From assembly GCF_014698935.1 (NCBI RefSeq), contig NZ_JACVMN010000002.1, forward strand, positions 186,001 to 250,000: a stretch of 64,000 nucleotides of DNA, read 5' to 3'. Below, piece by piece: positions 24,529 to 33,028 of this stretch (position 1 is its first letter; each line of letters opens with the position of its first letter). The notes beneath the pieces were generated by a model that ran no database searches, was not told where the DNA came from, and was given only the letters and a program-made list of their open reading frames with translations. The position numbers and the translations under genes are program-made. Source of the DNA: Flagellimonas sp. S3867 (GTDB lineage: Bacteria > Bacteroidota > Bacteroidia > Flavobacteriales > Flavobacteriaceae).

Positions 24529-25371
24529 TTACTTGATCATTTTCAAATTCACCACCTCCTGCTCGGTCAAATTGCGCCAATGACCGCGGGGGAGGTCTTT
24601 TTTGGTGAGTCCTGCAAAGATTACGCGATCCAATTTGATAACATTGTAGCCCAGATGTTCAAATATGCGTCGCACAATACGGTTTCGTCCGCTGTGTATC
24701 TCAATCCCAATCTCTTTTTTGGGAGCGCCCTGTATGTAGCTAACATCATCCACGGTAACATCACCATCGTCCAATTTTATCCCTTCTTGAATTTGTCGTA
24801 AATCGGAAAGAACAAGATTTTTATCCAAATGCACATGGTAGATCTTGCGAACGCCGTGTTTGGGATGCGTTAATTTTTTGGTCAAATCACCATCGTTGGT
24901 AAAAACCAATAACCCTGTGGTATTACGATCCAAACGACCAACAGGCAGCAATCTGGCATTTGAGGCATTGGATATCAATTCCATCACGGTTCTTCTACCC
25001 TTTTCATCACTGGTTGTGGTAATGAAGTTCTTGGGTTTGTTCAGCAAGATGTATTCCTTTTTCTCTGGATTGAGTTTTCTACCATCAAAACGGACATCGT
25101 CGTTCAATTTTACCTTGTAACCCATTTCGGTGATCACTTTTCCGTTTACCGAAACACTGCCCGCAGCAATATAGGTGTCTGCTTCCCTTCGGGAACAGAT
25201 TCCCGCATTGGCCACATAGCGGTTCAATCGAATTTCATCGGGATTTGATTTCCTTACCGGGTTTTGAGGTTTTTTTCGAAATCCTTCTTTTTTAGGGAAT
25301 GGTTTCTTTGGATTTCTTTTTTGAGAGTTTCCAGAGGGCTTTCTGCCTCTGTTATAGTCTGATTTCGCCAT
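24529..25371 (-). CDS. RsuA/RluB-family rRNA pseudouridine synthase
   Basis: A 280-residue enzyme. The first 45 residues are a highly basic Lys/Arg/Pro tail (for example GRKPSGNSQKRNPKKPFPKK), a common Bacteroidota extension. An S4 RNA-binding domain follows (RLNRYVANAGICSRREADTYI, residues about 48-68). The catalytic domain carries LLPVGRLDRNTTGLLVFTND near residue 140, where the Asp of GRLDRNTTG is the catalytic residue. It would isomerise a uridine in 23S (RluB/E-like) or 16S rRNA in the cytoplasm. It reads leftward. In flavobacteria a gene of this kind is often next to the UbiA gene, but here a nitrilase and two rightward lipoprotein genes lie between. Confidence 0.9.
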   Translation of the reverse strand: MAKSDYNRGRKPSGNSQKRNPKKPFPKKEGFRKKPQNPVRKSNPDEIRLNRYVANAGICSRREADTYIAAGSVSVNGKVITEMGYKVKLNDDVRFDGRKLNPEKKEYILLNKPKNFITTTSDEKGRRTVMELISNASNARLLPVGRLDRNTTGLLVFTNDGDLTKKLTHPKHGVRKIYHVHLDKNLVLSDLRQIQEGIKLDDGDVTVDDVSYIQGAPKKEIGIEIHSGRNRIVRRIFEHLGYNVIKLDRVIFAGLTKKDLPRGHWRNLTEQEVVNLKMIK

Positions 25372-25500
25372 CAGTCATAAATTTTTTGCAAAAGTAGTGG
25401 TTTTTAGTTCCCCCAAACATCTTATGAACAATCATTTGCATAGCATTTTTAGTTTAAAATTTCCGAACTTCATTTTCTAATAGCCATACCAACAGAAACC

Positions 25501-26592
25501 ATGTCCATTTTTAGCAGAACAACGCTTCTCTTGCTCACTTTAACCCTTGTTTTTGCCTGCACAAATAGAAAAGAATTGTTTGTCGATTATTCAAATCCTC
25601 AAATTGTATATTCAGGTAGAATAGATTCATCACAGGTTAAAGGAGTGGAACTATATTGGTCTGGTAGCTCGATTAAACTCAATTTTGAGGGTGAATCCAT
25701 TGCTGCATTGATTGAAGATGAAAAAGGGGATAATTATTACAACATCATCATTGATGCCAATGACCCTTTTATTTTTCGTCCTGATACCATTAAACACTAC
25801 CATCAACTGGCCTCAGGATTGTCAAAAGGAAAGCATACTATCCAAATTTTTAAACGGAATGAATGGGGTAGCGGTAAAACCACCTTCTATGGTTTTCAAA
25901 TTAAAGAAAATGCTAAAGTATTGCCCAAACCTATTCGCCTTAAAAAGAAGATAGAGTTTTATGGGAACTCGATAACCGCAGGATATGCTGTTGAAGATTT
26001 ATCCGGAAAAGATTCCCCCGATAGCACATATACCAATAACTACTTAAGTTATGCGGCTATTACTTCCAGACACTTTGATGCGGAATATCAATGTATCTGT
26101 ACAAGTGGTACCGGCATATTGGTGAGTTGGCATCCTCTAACAATGCCCGAATTGTATGATAGATTGGTTCCCACAGATTCAAACAGTAAATGGGATTTTT
26201 CTTTGTACAACCCTGATATTGTAGTGGTCAATTTATTCCAAAATGACTCTTGGCTCGTTAATATGCCAGAATATGAAGAGTTTAAAGTAAGATTTGGCAC
26301 GGAAACTCCAGATGATGATAAAATTATTGCTGCTTACCAGCAATTTATTACGAACTTAAGACAAAAATATCCCAATGCTAAAATCATATGTTCCTTGGGA
26401 TGCATGGATGCCACAAAAGAAGGTTCAAAATGGCCAGGTTATATTGAAAAAGCTGTTGCCAACTTAAATGACAAAGCCATTTACACCCATTTTATGCCTT
26501 ATATAGAAGCTACGGCCCACCCTTCTATTGAAGATCAAGAAGTAATGGCAAATGGCTTGATTAGCTTTATTGAAGAAAACATAGATTGGTAG
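25501..26592 (+). CDS. SGNH-hydrolase lipoprotein, carbohydrate esterase family 2-like
   Basis: A 363-residue lipoprotein: the signal MSIFSRTTLLLLTLTLVFAC puts the lipid on Cys20. Residues about 25-145 form a jelly-roll beta-domain (VELYWSGSSIKLNFEG, then KHTIQIFKRNEWGSG). The C-terminal SGNH domain has block I IEFYGNSITAGYAVED (Ser near residue 157), a Gly block CTSGTGI, an Asn block VVVNLFQNDSW, and the His block TAHPSIEDQ without the usual Asp three residues before His. Jelly roll plus SGNH with a Ser-His dyad matches CE2 acetyl esterases that deacetylate polysaccharides. The PHP lipoprotein follows 58 bases later. The substrate is unknown. Confidence 0.8.
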   Translation: MSIFSRTTLLLLTLTLVFACTNRKELFVDYSNPQIVYSGRIDSSQVKGVELYWSGSSIKLNFEGESIAALIEDEKGDNYYNIIIDANDPFIFRPDTIKHYHQLASGLSKGKHTIQIFKRNEWGSGKTTFYGFQIKENAKVLPKPIRLKKKIEFYGNSITAGYAVEDLSGKDSPDSTYTNNYLSYAAITSRHFDAEYQCICTSGTGILVSWHPLTMPELYDRLVPTDSNSKWDFSLYNPDIVVVNLFQNDSWLVNMPEYEEFKVRFGTETPDDDKIIAAYQQFITNLRQKYPNAKIICSLGCMDATKEGSKWPGYIEKAVANLNDKAIYTHFMPYIEATAHPSIEDQEVMANGLISFIEENIDW

Positions 26593-26650
26593 TTATTTGA
26601 AGACGTATTAAAAGAATAATTGGTGCTTATTATTCTCTAAAACAACAGAA

Positions 26651-27856
26651 ATGAATTATTTAAGATTATTTGTAGTACTATCCTTTATCACAGTCATTGG
26701 ATGTGGTGAACAACAAAAACCTTCCACAGAACACTGGTTTAAAGGAAATTTGCACACACATTCTTATTGGAGTGATGGAGATGAATTTCCTGAAGTAATC
26801 ATGGACTGGTACAAATCCCATGATTATCAGTTTGTCGCATTGACGGATCATAACACCTTGGCAGAGGGAGATAAATGGAAAGTGGTCTCGCAAGATTCAC
26901 TTTACCAAAATGGATTCAAAAACTATCTCGACCACTATGGTTCTAATTGGGTTAATTATAAAATTGATTCGTTAAATCAAACACATGTTAAGCTTAAGAC
27001 TTATGAAGAATACAAAAGTCTATTTGAAGAGCGAGAAAAGTTTTTGATTATCCAATCTGAAGAAATTACAGATCACTTCCAAGGTAAACCCTTGCATATG
27101 AATGCCACCAATATTAAAAAGAAAATAGATCCCCAAGGAGGAAATAGCGTGGTGGAAGTTCTTCAAAATAATATAGACGAAGTAATCAAACAACGCGATG
27201 AATTGGAAATACCGATGATCGCGCATATAAACCACCCCAATTTTGGCTATGCAATCGGCTTACAGGACATGATAGCATTAAAAAATGAAAAGTATTTTGA
27301 GGTGTACAATGGCCATCACATGGTAAATAACTCAGGCGACTCTACTCACATGTCTACCGAAAAAATGTGGGACCTTATCAATATTGCATATGTTGAAAAA
27401 AACAAACCGTTAATGTACGGGCTTGCTACTGATGATTCCCATAATTATCATGTTAAAGGTGGTAAATGGAGCAATGCTGGTAGGGGCTGGATTGTAGTAA
27501 GGGCAGATTCTCTCAGTTCAAAATCGCTAATAAATGCTATGGAAACGGGAGATTTTTATGCTAGTACCGGAGTTGAACTTAGTAGTTTGATAGTAGATGA
27601 AAAAAAGATTTCTATTGAAGTAAACCAAAAAGCAGGTGTAACATACCAAATAACTTTCATCGGATGTAAAAAGGGGAAGGATATCCCAGAAGAATTAACG
27701 TCAACTGAAGGATTTAAGGCAAGTTTTGAATTAACCGACGATCTTCTTTTTGTCAGATGTAAAATAACTTCGTCAAAATTACATGAAAACCCTGTTGAGG
27801 ATTTATTGTACGAAACTGCATGGACACAACCTGTACTTGTAACTATGAGCAAATAG
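26651..27856 (+). CDS. PHP-domain metal-dependent hydrolase lipoprotein (CehA/McbA-like)
   Basis: A 401-residue lipoprotein (signal ending VIGCGEQQ, lipid Cys18) with a PHP domain. Metal ligands are visible in NLHTHSYWSDGD (His35, His37, Asp42), VALTDHNTLA (near residue 64), a Glu in QSEEITDHF (near residue 136) and the late Asp-His in LATDDSHNYH (near residue 258). PHP enzymes hydrolyse phosphate esters or, in the CehA/McbA group, other ester bonds, using two or three metal ions. The surface or periplasmic location and pairing with a CE2-like esterase lipoprotein suggest co-ordinated removal of ester groups from an external substrate (inference). It converges on the nitrilase. Confidence 0.85.
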   Translation: MNYLRLFVVLSFITVIGCGEQQKPSTEHWFKGNLHTHSYWSDGDEFPEVIMDWYKSHDYQFVALTDHNTLAEGDKWKVVSQDSLYQNGFKNYLDHYGSNWVNYKIDSLNQTHVKLKTYEEYKSLFEEREKFLIIQSEEITDHFQGKPLHMNATNIKKKIDPQGGNSVVEVLQNNIDEVIKQRDELEIPMIAHINHPNFGYAIGLQDMIALKNEKYFEVYNGHHMVNNSGDSTHMSTEKMWDLINIAYVEKNKPLMYGLATDDSHNYHVKGGKWSNAGRGWIVVRADSLSSKSLINAMETGDFYASTGVELSSLIVDEKKISIEVNQKAGVTYQITFIGCKKGKDIPEELTSTEGFKASFELTDDLLFVRCKITSSKLHENPVEDLLYETAWTQPVLVTMSK

Positions 27857-27880
27857 TTAGAAAATTACTCGGGCGTACTA

Positions 27881-28831
27881 TCAATCTTCAAATTCTATTG
27901 TAGATTGCCGCTCCCGATTCACATGTAGTTTGGTCACATCAGGTCGGGAATAATGCCCAACCGGGTCAAAGTTTTGACGCTCTTCGTACACACGGTTAAA
28001 ATCCAAGGTTTCATAGATCAATCCCTCTTTATCCACAACCGGTTCTACAATCCATTCCCCATCCGGGCCTGCAATAGCGGAACCACCATTAGCCAAAACT
28101 GGCTGTACTTTCTCTAGGATTTTATCCAAATGTGGAGTTTCTATTGGAAAATCGGATTTGCGCATTAACGAGGAAACTGAAACAACAAAGCTTCGCGATT
28201 CCCGGGCAATAAAACGGGTAATATCTTTAGTGTTGTGCAGTCCCCCCGGCCATACGGCCACATGTAAATTTTCACCTTGTCCGTATAAAGCCGTTCTAGG
28301 CAACGGCATCCAGTTTTCCCAGCAATTGAGTCCACCAACGGTAAATTGTTTTAACGGATGCACTTGAAGTCCATTTCCATCGCCAGGAGCCCAAGTCAGG
28401 CGTTCATCATAAGTTGGTTGCAACTTTCGATGCACCGATTTTATATTCCCACTCGCATCGATATATACCAAAGAACAATACAAACTATGACCTCCACGGT
28501 CTTTGGCGCGTTCCATCATTCCCAAATAAATGGCAATCTTATGGGTTTTGGCCAGCTCACATATGGAATCCAATTCTCCGGCTTCAATTTGAATGGAGTT
28601 TCGGGCATAGTGTGCATGCAATTCCTTGTTTACTTTCAAGTCCCAGGCGGCTCCTTCGGTATGTGCCAACCAAAATGGATATCCTGGTAAAAATGCTTCG
28701 CCAAAAACCACAAGCTCTGCTCCATTGGATGCCGCTTCTTGAATGGTAGATTTAATTTTATCAAGTGTGCCCTGTTTATTCAACCAAACCGGAGCAATTT
28801 GCGCCATGGCCACCTTTAAAAGATTTTCCAT
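27881..28831 (-). CDS. Nitrilase (carbon-nitrogen hydrolase, branch 1 type)
   Basis: A 316-residue nitrilase-superfamily enzyme with an intact Glu-Lys-Cys triad: Glu45 in VVFGEAFLPGYP, Lys136 in HRKLQPTYDERLTW, and Cys170 in GGLNCWENWMPL. The segment after the Cys (RTALYGQGENLHVAVWPG) is the pattern of true nitrilases, which turn nitriles into acids plus ammonia, rather than of amidases. Length fits. Its start codon shares one base with the stop codon of the UbiA gene, so it is the last gene of a leftward run mvaD, mevalonate kinase, UbiA, nitrilase. It is not known to have a role in isoprenoid synthesis, so it is probably a passenger. The substrate is unknown. Confidence 0.9.
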   Translation of the reverse strand: MENLLKVAMAQIAPVWLNKQGTLDKIKSTIQEAASNGAELVVFGEAFLPGYPFWLAHTEGAAWDLKVNKELHAHYARNSIQIEAGELDSICELAKTHKIAIYLGMMERAKDRGGHSLYCSLVYIDASGNIKSVHRKLQPTYDERLTWAPGDGNGLQVHPLKQFTVGGLNCWENWMPLPRTALYGQGENLHVAVWPGGLHNTKDITRFIARESRSFVVSVSSLMRKSDFPIETPHLDKILEKVQPVLANGGSAIAGPDGEWIVEPVVDKEGLIYETLDFNRVYEERQNFDPVGHYSRPDVTKLHVNRERQSTIEFED

Positions 28832-29736
28832 TATAGAATTCTGTTTAAGACCAAATCAACGTCTATCAATAATATGCTGAAAACACCGGCAACGATGACG
28901 AATTTGAGGATATTATGAAGCCAAACATAGTGCTTTTTGCCTTTTGATTTTCCCAACAAAACAATAAAAAGACCCAAAAGAAAAATACACCCATAAAAGT
29001 AGATGTACATATATCCGATATCGAAAAAATTGATGAGCAAAAGTGACGGAACCAAGGTTAAAAGAACCAACAGTCCAATTAAAATTTTGGAAAAACGGGG
29101 ACCATATAAAATCGGAATGGTCTTGTAGTTCTGTGCCAAATCTCCAGCCATATTTTCTAAATCCTTGATCATTTCCCTGGCTAAAATCAATAGGGTCAAA
29201 AACATCCCATGGACAAATATGACTTGTTCAAAATTCTGATAGTATACAAAGACCACAAAAAATGGAGCAATGGCCAAGGAAGCGGAAATCAAATTTCCAA
29301 TAAACGGAATTCGCTTCAACTTGTGGGAGTACAACCAAATTCCGAAAATGTAGGCCGAAAAGAAAAAAACCGCCCTAAAAGAAATATAACTGGCCGCAAA
29401 AACCGCTAAAAGGTTGAGTATAAAATAAGTGGTTAATTTAAATCGCTGACTAACCAATCTATCGAGCATACTTTTAGTAGGCTTGTTGATCAAATCCTTT
29501 TCGGCATCATAAAAATTATTGATGATATATCCGCTTGCAATGACAAGCGCAGAGGAGGTAACTATGAGAAATAGGTTAAAATCCAAAACCACCTCTCGCA
29601 AAGGTAATTTGGGTGACAAAATATATATGGAAGCCAAATACTGGGCAATGGTAATCACCAAAATATTATACCCTCGAACTACGGAAAATAAACTCAACAG
29701 CTTAAACAGCAGGAGCCTATTTTTTCTACTAAGCAT
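28831..29736 (-). CDS. UbiA-family prenyltransferase
   Basis: A 301-residue polytopic membrane protein with about eight helices and both Asp-rich UbiA motifs: NNFYDAEKDLINKP (near residue 74) and REMIKDLENMAGDLAQNYKT (near residue 188), which bind the Mg-diphosphate of the prenyl donor. Flavobacterial homologues are usually labelled geranylgeranylglycerol-phosphate geranylgeranyltransferase-like, but the acceptor has not been settled from sequence. It lies directly downstream of mevalonate kinase and mevalonate-diphosphate decarboxylase, nine bases after the kinase stop, so precursor supply and prenyl transfer are co-transcribed. Confidence 0.88.
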   Translation of the reverse strand: MLSRKNRLLLFKLLSLFSVVRGYNILVITIAQYLASIYILSPKLPLREVVLDFNLFLIVTSSALVIASGYIINNFYDAEKDLINKPTKSMLDRLVSQRFKLTTYFILNLLAVFAASYISFRAVFFFSAYIFGIWLYSHKLKRIPFIGNLISASLAIAPFFVVFVYYQNFEQVIFVHGMFLTLLILAREMIKDLENMAGDLAQNYKTIPILYGPRFSKILIGLLVLLTLVPSLLLINFFDIGYMYIYFYGCIFLLGLFIVLLGKSKGKKHYVWLHNILKFVIVAGVFSILLIDVDLVLNRIL

Positions 29737-29745
29737 AATACAGAT

Positions 29746-30684
29746 TTAGAAGTGATAAACCACTTCCAGTTTGTGCCCGTCAAGTGCTTTTTTAGCACGA
29801 TCAAAGTCTTGGGTGAAGCCCAAGATATAACCTCCGCCACCTGATCCGCAGAGTTTTAGGTAGTAGTCATTGGTTTCGATTCCTTGTCGCCAAAGCTTAT
29901 GGAATTTTGAAGGAATCATAGGTTTAAAATGATCGAACGCCACATGGGAAAGCTGTTTTAGGTTTCCAAATAGCGATTTAACGTTTCCGTTCAAAAAGTC
30001 CTCTACGCAGGCATCGGTATGCTTTACAAATTGGGTCTTGATCATATTTCGGAAACCTTCCTGCTTCATTTTTTCCATAAAAATCTGGACCATTGGTGCT
30101 GTTTCACCGGTCATCCCACTATCCAATAAAAAGACAGCTCCCTTGCCCTCTTTATTTTGGGAAGGTATACTTGTTGATTCTATATTGTCTTTGGAATTGA
30201 TAAGGATTGGTAAGCTCAAATAACTGTTCAAAGGGTCCAATCCCGAGGATTTACCATGGAAGAAGGATTCCATTTTTCCAAAAATCTCCTTGAGTTTCAA
30301 CAACTTCTCACGGGTCAAATTTTCCAGGACCGTAATTTTATCGGTAGCATACTTGTCGTAAATAGCCGCAACCAGTGCCCCACTACTTCCTATGCCATAC
30401 CCTTGTGGAATAGAACTGTCAAAATACATTCCCTTGGCAACATCCTTTTCCAAAGCTTCCAAATCGAAAGCAACCAAACCTTGCTCTTCTTTTTCAAGAT
30501 TGCGTAGGTATTTGGCAAAATCATTTAGACTCTTGTTGGATTCACTAGCTTGATCAGAAAGATTATCATTCGATTTAAGGGCACCTTTAAAAAAGTTGTA
30601 GGGAATGGAAAGACCTTTGGAGTCTTTGATGATACCATACTCGCCAAACAGAAGAATTTTGGAATAAAATAAAGGTCCTTTCAT
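29746..30684 (-). CDS. GHMP kinase, probable mevalonate kinase
   Basis: A 312-residue GHMP kinase. The first motif is YSKILLFGEYGIIKDSKG (residues 7-24, as in mevalonate kinases with FGEHxV, here FGEYGI). The ATP loop is IPQGYGIGSSGALVAAIY (near residue 92), and the last motif is LKLCGSGGGGYILGF (near residue 283). It sits between mevalonate-diphosphate decarboxylase and a UbiA prenyltransferase. Together these support the reaction mevalonate to phosphomevalonate in a eukaryote-type mevalonate pathway, as is usual in Flavobacteriia. The His of the classical GEHA motif is Tyr here, a small oddity also compatible with a phosphomevalonate kinase-like role. Confidence 0.85.
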   Translation of the reverse strand: MKGPLFYSKILLFGEYGIIKDSKGLSIPYNFFKGALKSNDNLSDQASESNKSLNDFAKYLRNLEKEEQGLVAFDLEALEKDVAKGMYFDSSIPQGYGIGSSGALVAAIYDKYATDKITVLENLTREKLLKLKEIFGKMESFFHGKSSGLDPLNSYLSLPILINSKDNIESTSIPSQNKEGKGAVFLLDSGMTGETAPMVQIFMEKMKQEGFRNMIKTQFVKHTDACVEDFLNGNVKSLFGNLKQLSHVAFDHFKPMIPSKFHKLWRQGIETNDYYLKLCGSGGGGYILGFTQDFDRAKKALDGHKLEVVYHF

Positions 30685-30762
30685 GTGTGTTTACTAAAAT
30701 ACGAATAATTTGTGCTGTAATGCCAAACTAACGGCAAACCGTACTGATAATTAGTTGAGCCA

Positions 30763-31842
30763 CTATAATTTTTTGGCTCCACTGCCTATTCGATCGCAAA
30801 TATAGTGTCCATTCTCGCAATGCGCAACCAATTCATTCTGAATAAATTGAATCGCTTTTTCTTTTACTGACTCTGGATACAACACATGTACATTTGCCCC
30901 GGCATCCAAAGTAAAACAAATAGGGACTTTTGTCTCCTTTCTAAAACTCCATATTTTATTGATTATTTCCAAGGTTTCTGGCTTCATCAAAATAAAATAT
31001 GGCATGCTTGTCATCATCATAGCGTGAAGTGTGAGCGCCTCGCTTTCTACAATCTCAATAAAACCCTCCAGATTTCCTTCGGAAAAAACAGTTTTTAGCT
31101 TATCGAGGTTGGCATACGCTTGCTTAAATCGATTTTCCGCATACGGATGATTGTGCATTAAATCATGCCCAACCGTGCTGCTAACTTGTTTTTCACCTTT
31201 ATGCACTAACAAAATGGTATCGTGAAAATTTTTAAAAACAGCATTCACCTCATATGGATACTGGATTCCAAACAAATCTGAGCTTCCGGAAACACCTGAA
31301 TGCCCTCCCCATTGAATTATACCTCCTTCAATACTTCTGCAAGCGCTACCTGACCCCAACCGAGCTAAAAAAGAGGCCTTTCTATTGAACAAGTCTTGAT
31401 CCATTCCAGCATCAAGCTGCCTTTCAATATCCATCAAACATAAAGACAGTGCTGCCATTCCACTGGCGGAAGATGCAATTCCACTGCTATGCGGAAAGGA
31501 ATTGGATGTTTCTATTTTAAAGTGATAGGATTTTAAGAAAGGTAGATAATCCAAAATACGTTCGAAAAAGACCTCGATTTTTGGCTTAAAGTCCTCCTTG
31601 GGTTTTCCATCCAAAAGTAGGTCAAAAGAAAATTGTGAAACGTCCTTTTTTTTCGAATATATCACCTTGGTGGTGGTTGCACAGGCATCCAATGTAAAAC
31701 TGATAGATGGATTGGCCGGTATTTGATTTTTCCTTTTGCCCCAATATTTGACCAACGCAATGTTGCTCGGCGCTTTCCATGTGACTTTACCTTCTTCCGG
31801 CAAGTCGGTATATTGATTTGGAAGAAAGTCTTTTTGAATCAT
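30763..31842 (-). CDS. mvaD: Diphosphomevalonate decarboxylase
   Basis: A 359-residue GHMP-fold enzyme that converts mevalonate diphosphate to isopentenyl diphosphate with ATP and release of CO2. Diagnostic segments are APSNIALVKYWGKRKNQIPA (near residue 25, substrate lysine and WGKR), NPSISFTLDA, the phosphate loop HSSGIASSASGMAALSLCL (near residue 119), and the catalytic Asp in FTLDAGANVHVLYP (near residue 311). The length is slightly above bacterial forms. A 78-base gap separates it from the kinase downstream. It starts divergently from tspO, with 94 bases between, which must hold both promoters. Confidence 0.93.
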   Translation of the reverse strand: MIQKDFLPNQYTDLPEEGKVTWKAPSNIALVKYWGKRKNQIPANPSISFTLDACATTTKVIYSKKKDVSQFSFDLLLDGKPKEDFKPKIEVFFERILDYLPFLKSYHFKIETSNSFPHSSGIASSASGMAALSLCLMDIERQLDAGMDQDLFNRKASFLARLGSGSACRSIEGGIIQWGGHSGVSGSSDLFGIQYPYEVNAVFKNFHDTILLVHKGEKQVSSTVGHDLMHNHPYAENRFKQAYANLDKLKTVFSEGNLEGFIEIVESEALTLHAMMMTSMPYFILMKPETLEIINKIWSFRKETKVPICFTLDAGANVHVLYPESVKEKAIQFIQNELVAHCENGHYICDRIGSGAKKL

Positions 31843-31936
31843 GGGCTAATTCTTTGGGGCAAATATAAATGAAGCCATTGGCATCACATGTAGTGGATAC
31901 AAATAAATTCTTATTTTAGACGGAGTTGCACCGACC

Positions 31937-32413
31937 ATGAAAAAAAAGAAAGTTGTCAATATTGGAATCGCTGTTGCCGTCTGCCTTTTGATCGGTTTCC
32001 TTTCCAGCTTTGCCACCCAAAGTTCGGTCAACGACTGGTACACTACGCTGAACAAACCAAGTTTTAACCCTCCTAATTCCATTTTTGCTCCTATTTGGAC
32101 CATTTTATATGTTTTGATGGGTGTTTCGGCTGGCATTGTTTGGTCCAAAGGTTTCCATCATGTTTGGGTAAAAACTGCATTGTATCATTTTGGTTTCCAA
32201 TTACTATTGAATGCGTTATGGAGTATTGTGTTTTTTGGGTTAAAAAGCCCGACTTGGGCACTTTTTGTTATTCTTGCCTTGCTCACTTTGATTATTTTGA
32301 CCATGAAATGGTTCAAGGTAGTAAGTAAACTGGCTGCATATTTATTGATTCCTTATCTGCTCTGGGTGTGCTTTGCTACGGTATTGAATTACAATATTTG
32401 GATGCTGAACTGA
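31937..32413 (+). CDS. TspO/MBR family tryptophan-rich sensory protein
   Basis: A 158-residue membrane protein with five predicted helices. It carries the TspO features: DWYTTLNKPSFNPPNSIFAPIWTILYVLMG (residues about 36-65), a FQLLLNALWSIVFFG helix near residue 90, and the C-terminal FATVLNYNIWMLN. TspO binds tetrapyrroles, sterols or other hydrophobic ligands and in bacteria responds to stress or light. It is divergent to mvaD, an arrangement I recall from other flavobacteria, and converges on the DUF1697 gene with a terminator-like hairpin across its stop codon. Confidence 0.9.
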   Translation: MKKKKVVNIGIAVAVCLLIGFLSSFATQSSVNDWYTTLNKPSFNPPNSIFAPIWTILYVLMGVSAGIVWSKGFHHVWVKTALYHFGFQLLLNALWSIVFFGLKSPTWALFVILALLTLIILTMKWFKVVSKLAAYLLIPYLLWVCFATVLNYNIWMLN

Positions 32414-32431
32414 AAAGCTCAGCTATTTTTT
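32404..32431 (+). terminator. Terminator-like hairpin across the tspO stop codon
   Basis: GCTGA (32404-32408) pairs with TCAGC (32419-32423), followed by TATTTTTT (32424-32431). The stem begins inside the last tspO codons and runs into the 3' end of the convergent DUF1697 gene. Confidence 0.45.
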
Positions 32432-32958
32432 GCCATTTCAATCATTTTTTGCATAGTTCTTAGGTTACGCGCGGTTGCAACCACCTTTAACTTCCTTTCA
32501 ATGAGATTGTTGCTTAGTTTGGCTTTTCCGTATCCTGCCTTGCAACATAGGTAAACACAATGGTCAGTGATGACAAAATCCTCATTTTCAAACTTCACTT
32601 GAGCAAATTCATTCACCAAATCAGGATTTGGACTGTTTTTAAGCAGTACGAAGTAGAGACTCTTCTTGTCGGGTTCATCAGCAAAAGGGTTTGCGTTTAA
32701 AATTTGCTTTAACCCATCAAGTGTCAATACCAACACAGGCACATCGAATCCAAATGCGGATAAAATCGTTTTGTTCATTACTTCTTGAAGTTTCTCTGGA
32801 CTAAATTCATCACTTTGAAATGCGACATTCCCACTCTGTATATAAGTTTGAACATCATGAAATCCATTTTTTTCCAAGACTTGTCTCAAGTCGGCCATCT
32901 TAATTTTCTTTTGTCCTCCAACATTTATTCCTCTTAGAAATGCGATAAAAGATTTCAT
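32419..32958 (-). CDS. DUF1697 domain protein
   Basis: A 179-residue protein matching the DUF1697 family, which starts FIAFLRGINVGGQKKIKMADLRQVLEKNGF followed by VQTYIQSGNVAFQSDE (near residue 37) and VLVLTLDGLKQILNANPF (near residue 80). The family is widespread in bacteria, cytoplasmic and of unknown function; a ferredoxin-like fold has been reported for members as I recall. It is monocistronic, converges on tspO with only five bases between the stop codons, and faces away from glpK. Confidence 0.85.
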   Translation of the reverse strand: MKSFIAFLRGINVGGQKKIKMADLRQVLEKNGFHDVQTYIQSGNVAFQSDEFSPEKLQEVMNKTILSAFGFDVPVLVLTLDGLKQILNANPFADEPDKKSLYFVLLKNSPNPDLVNEFAQVKFENEDFVITDHCVYLCCKAGYGKAKLSNNLIERKLKVVATARNLRTMQKMIEMAKNS

Positions 32959-33028
32959 GTTTTGTTAATTTATCAAATTAGTTTACACGATTTATTTTAT
33001 TAAATTCAGGCACGCTAAAATAACCACA

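Noticed and set aside
24529..25371. Basic N-terminal tail of the pseudouridine synthase as a frameshifted second gene
   Set aside because: Lys/Arg/Pro-rich tails are usual for this family in Bacteroidota and the frame is continuous.
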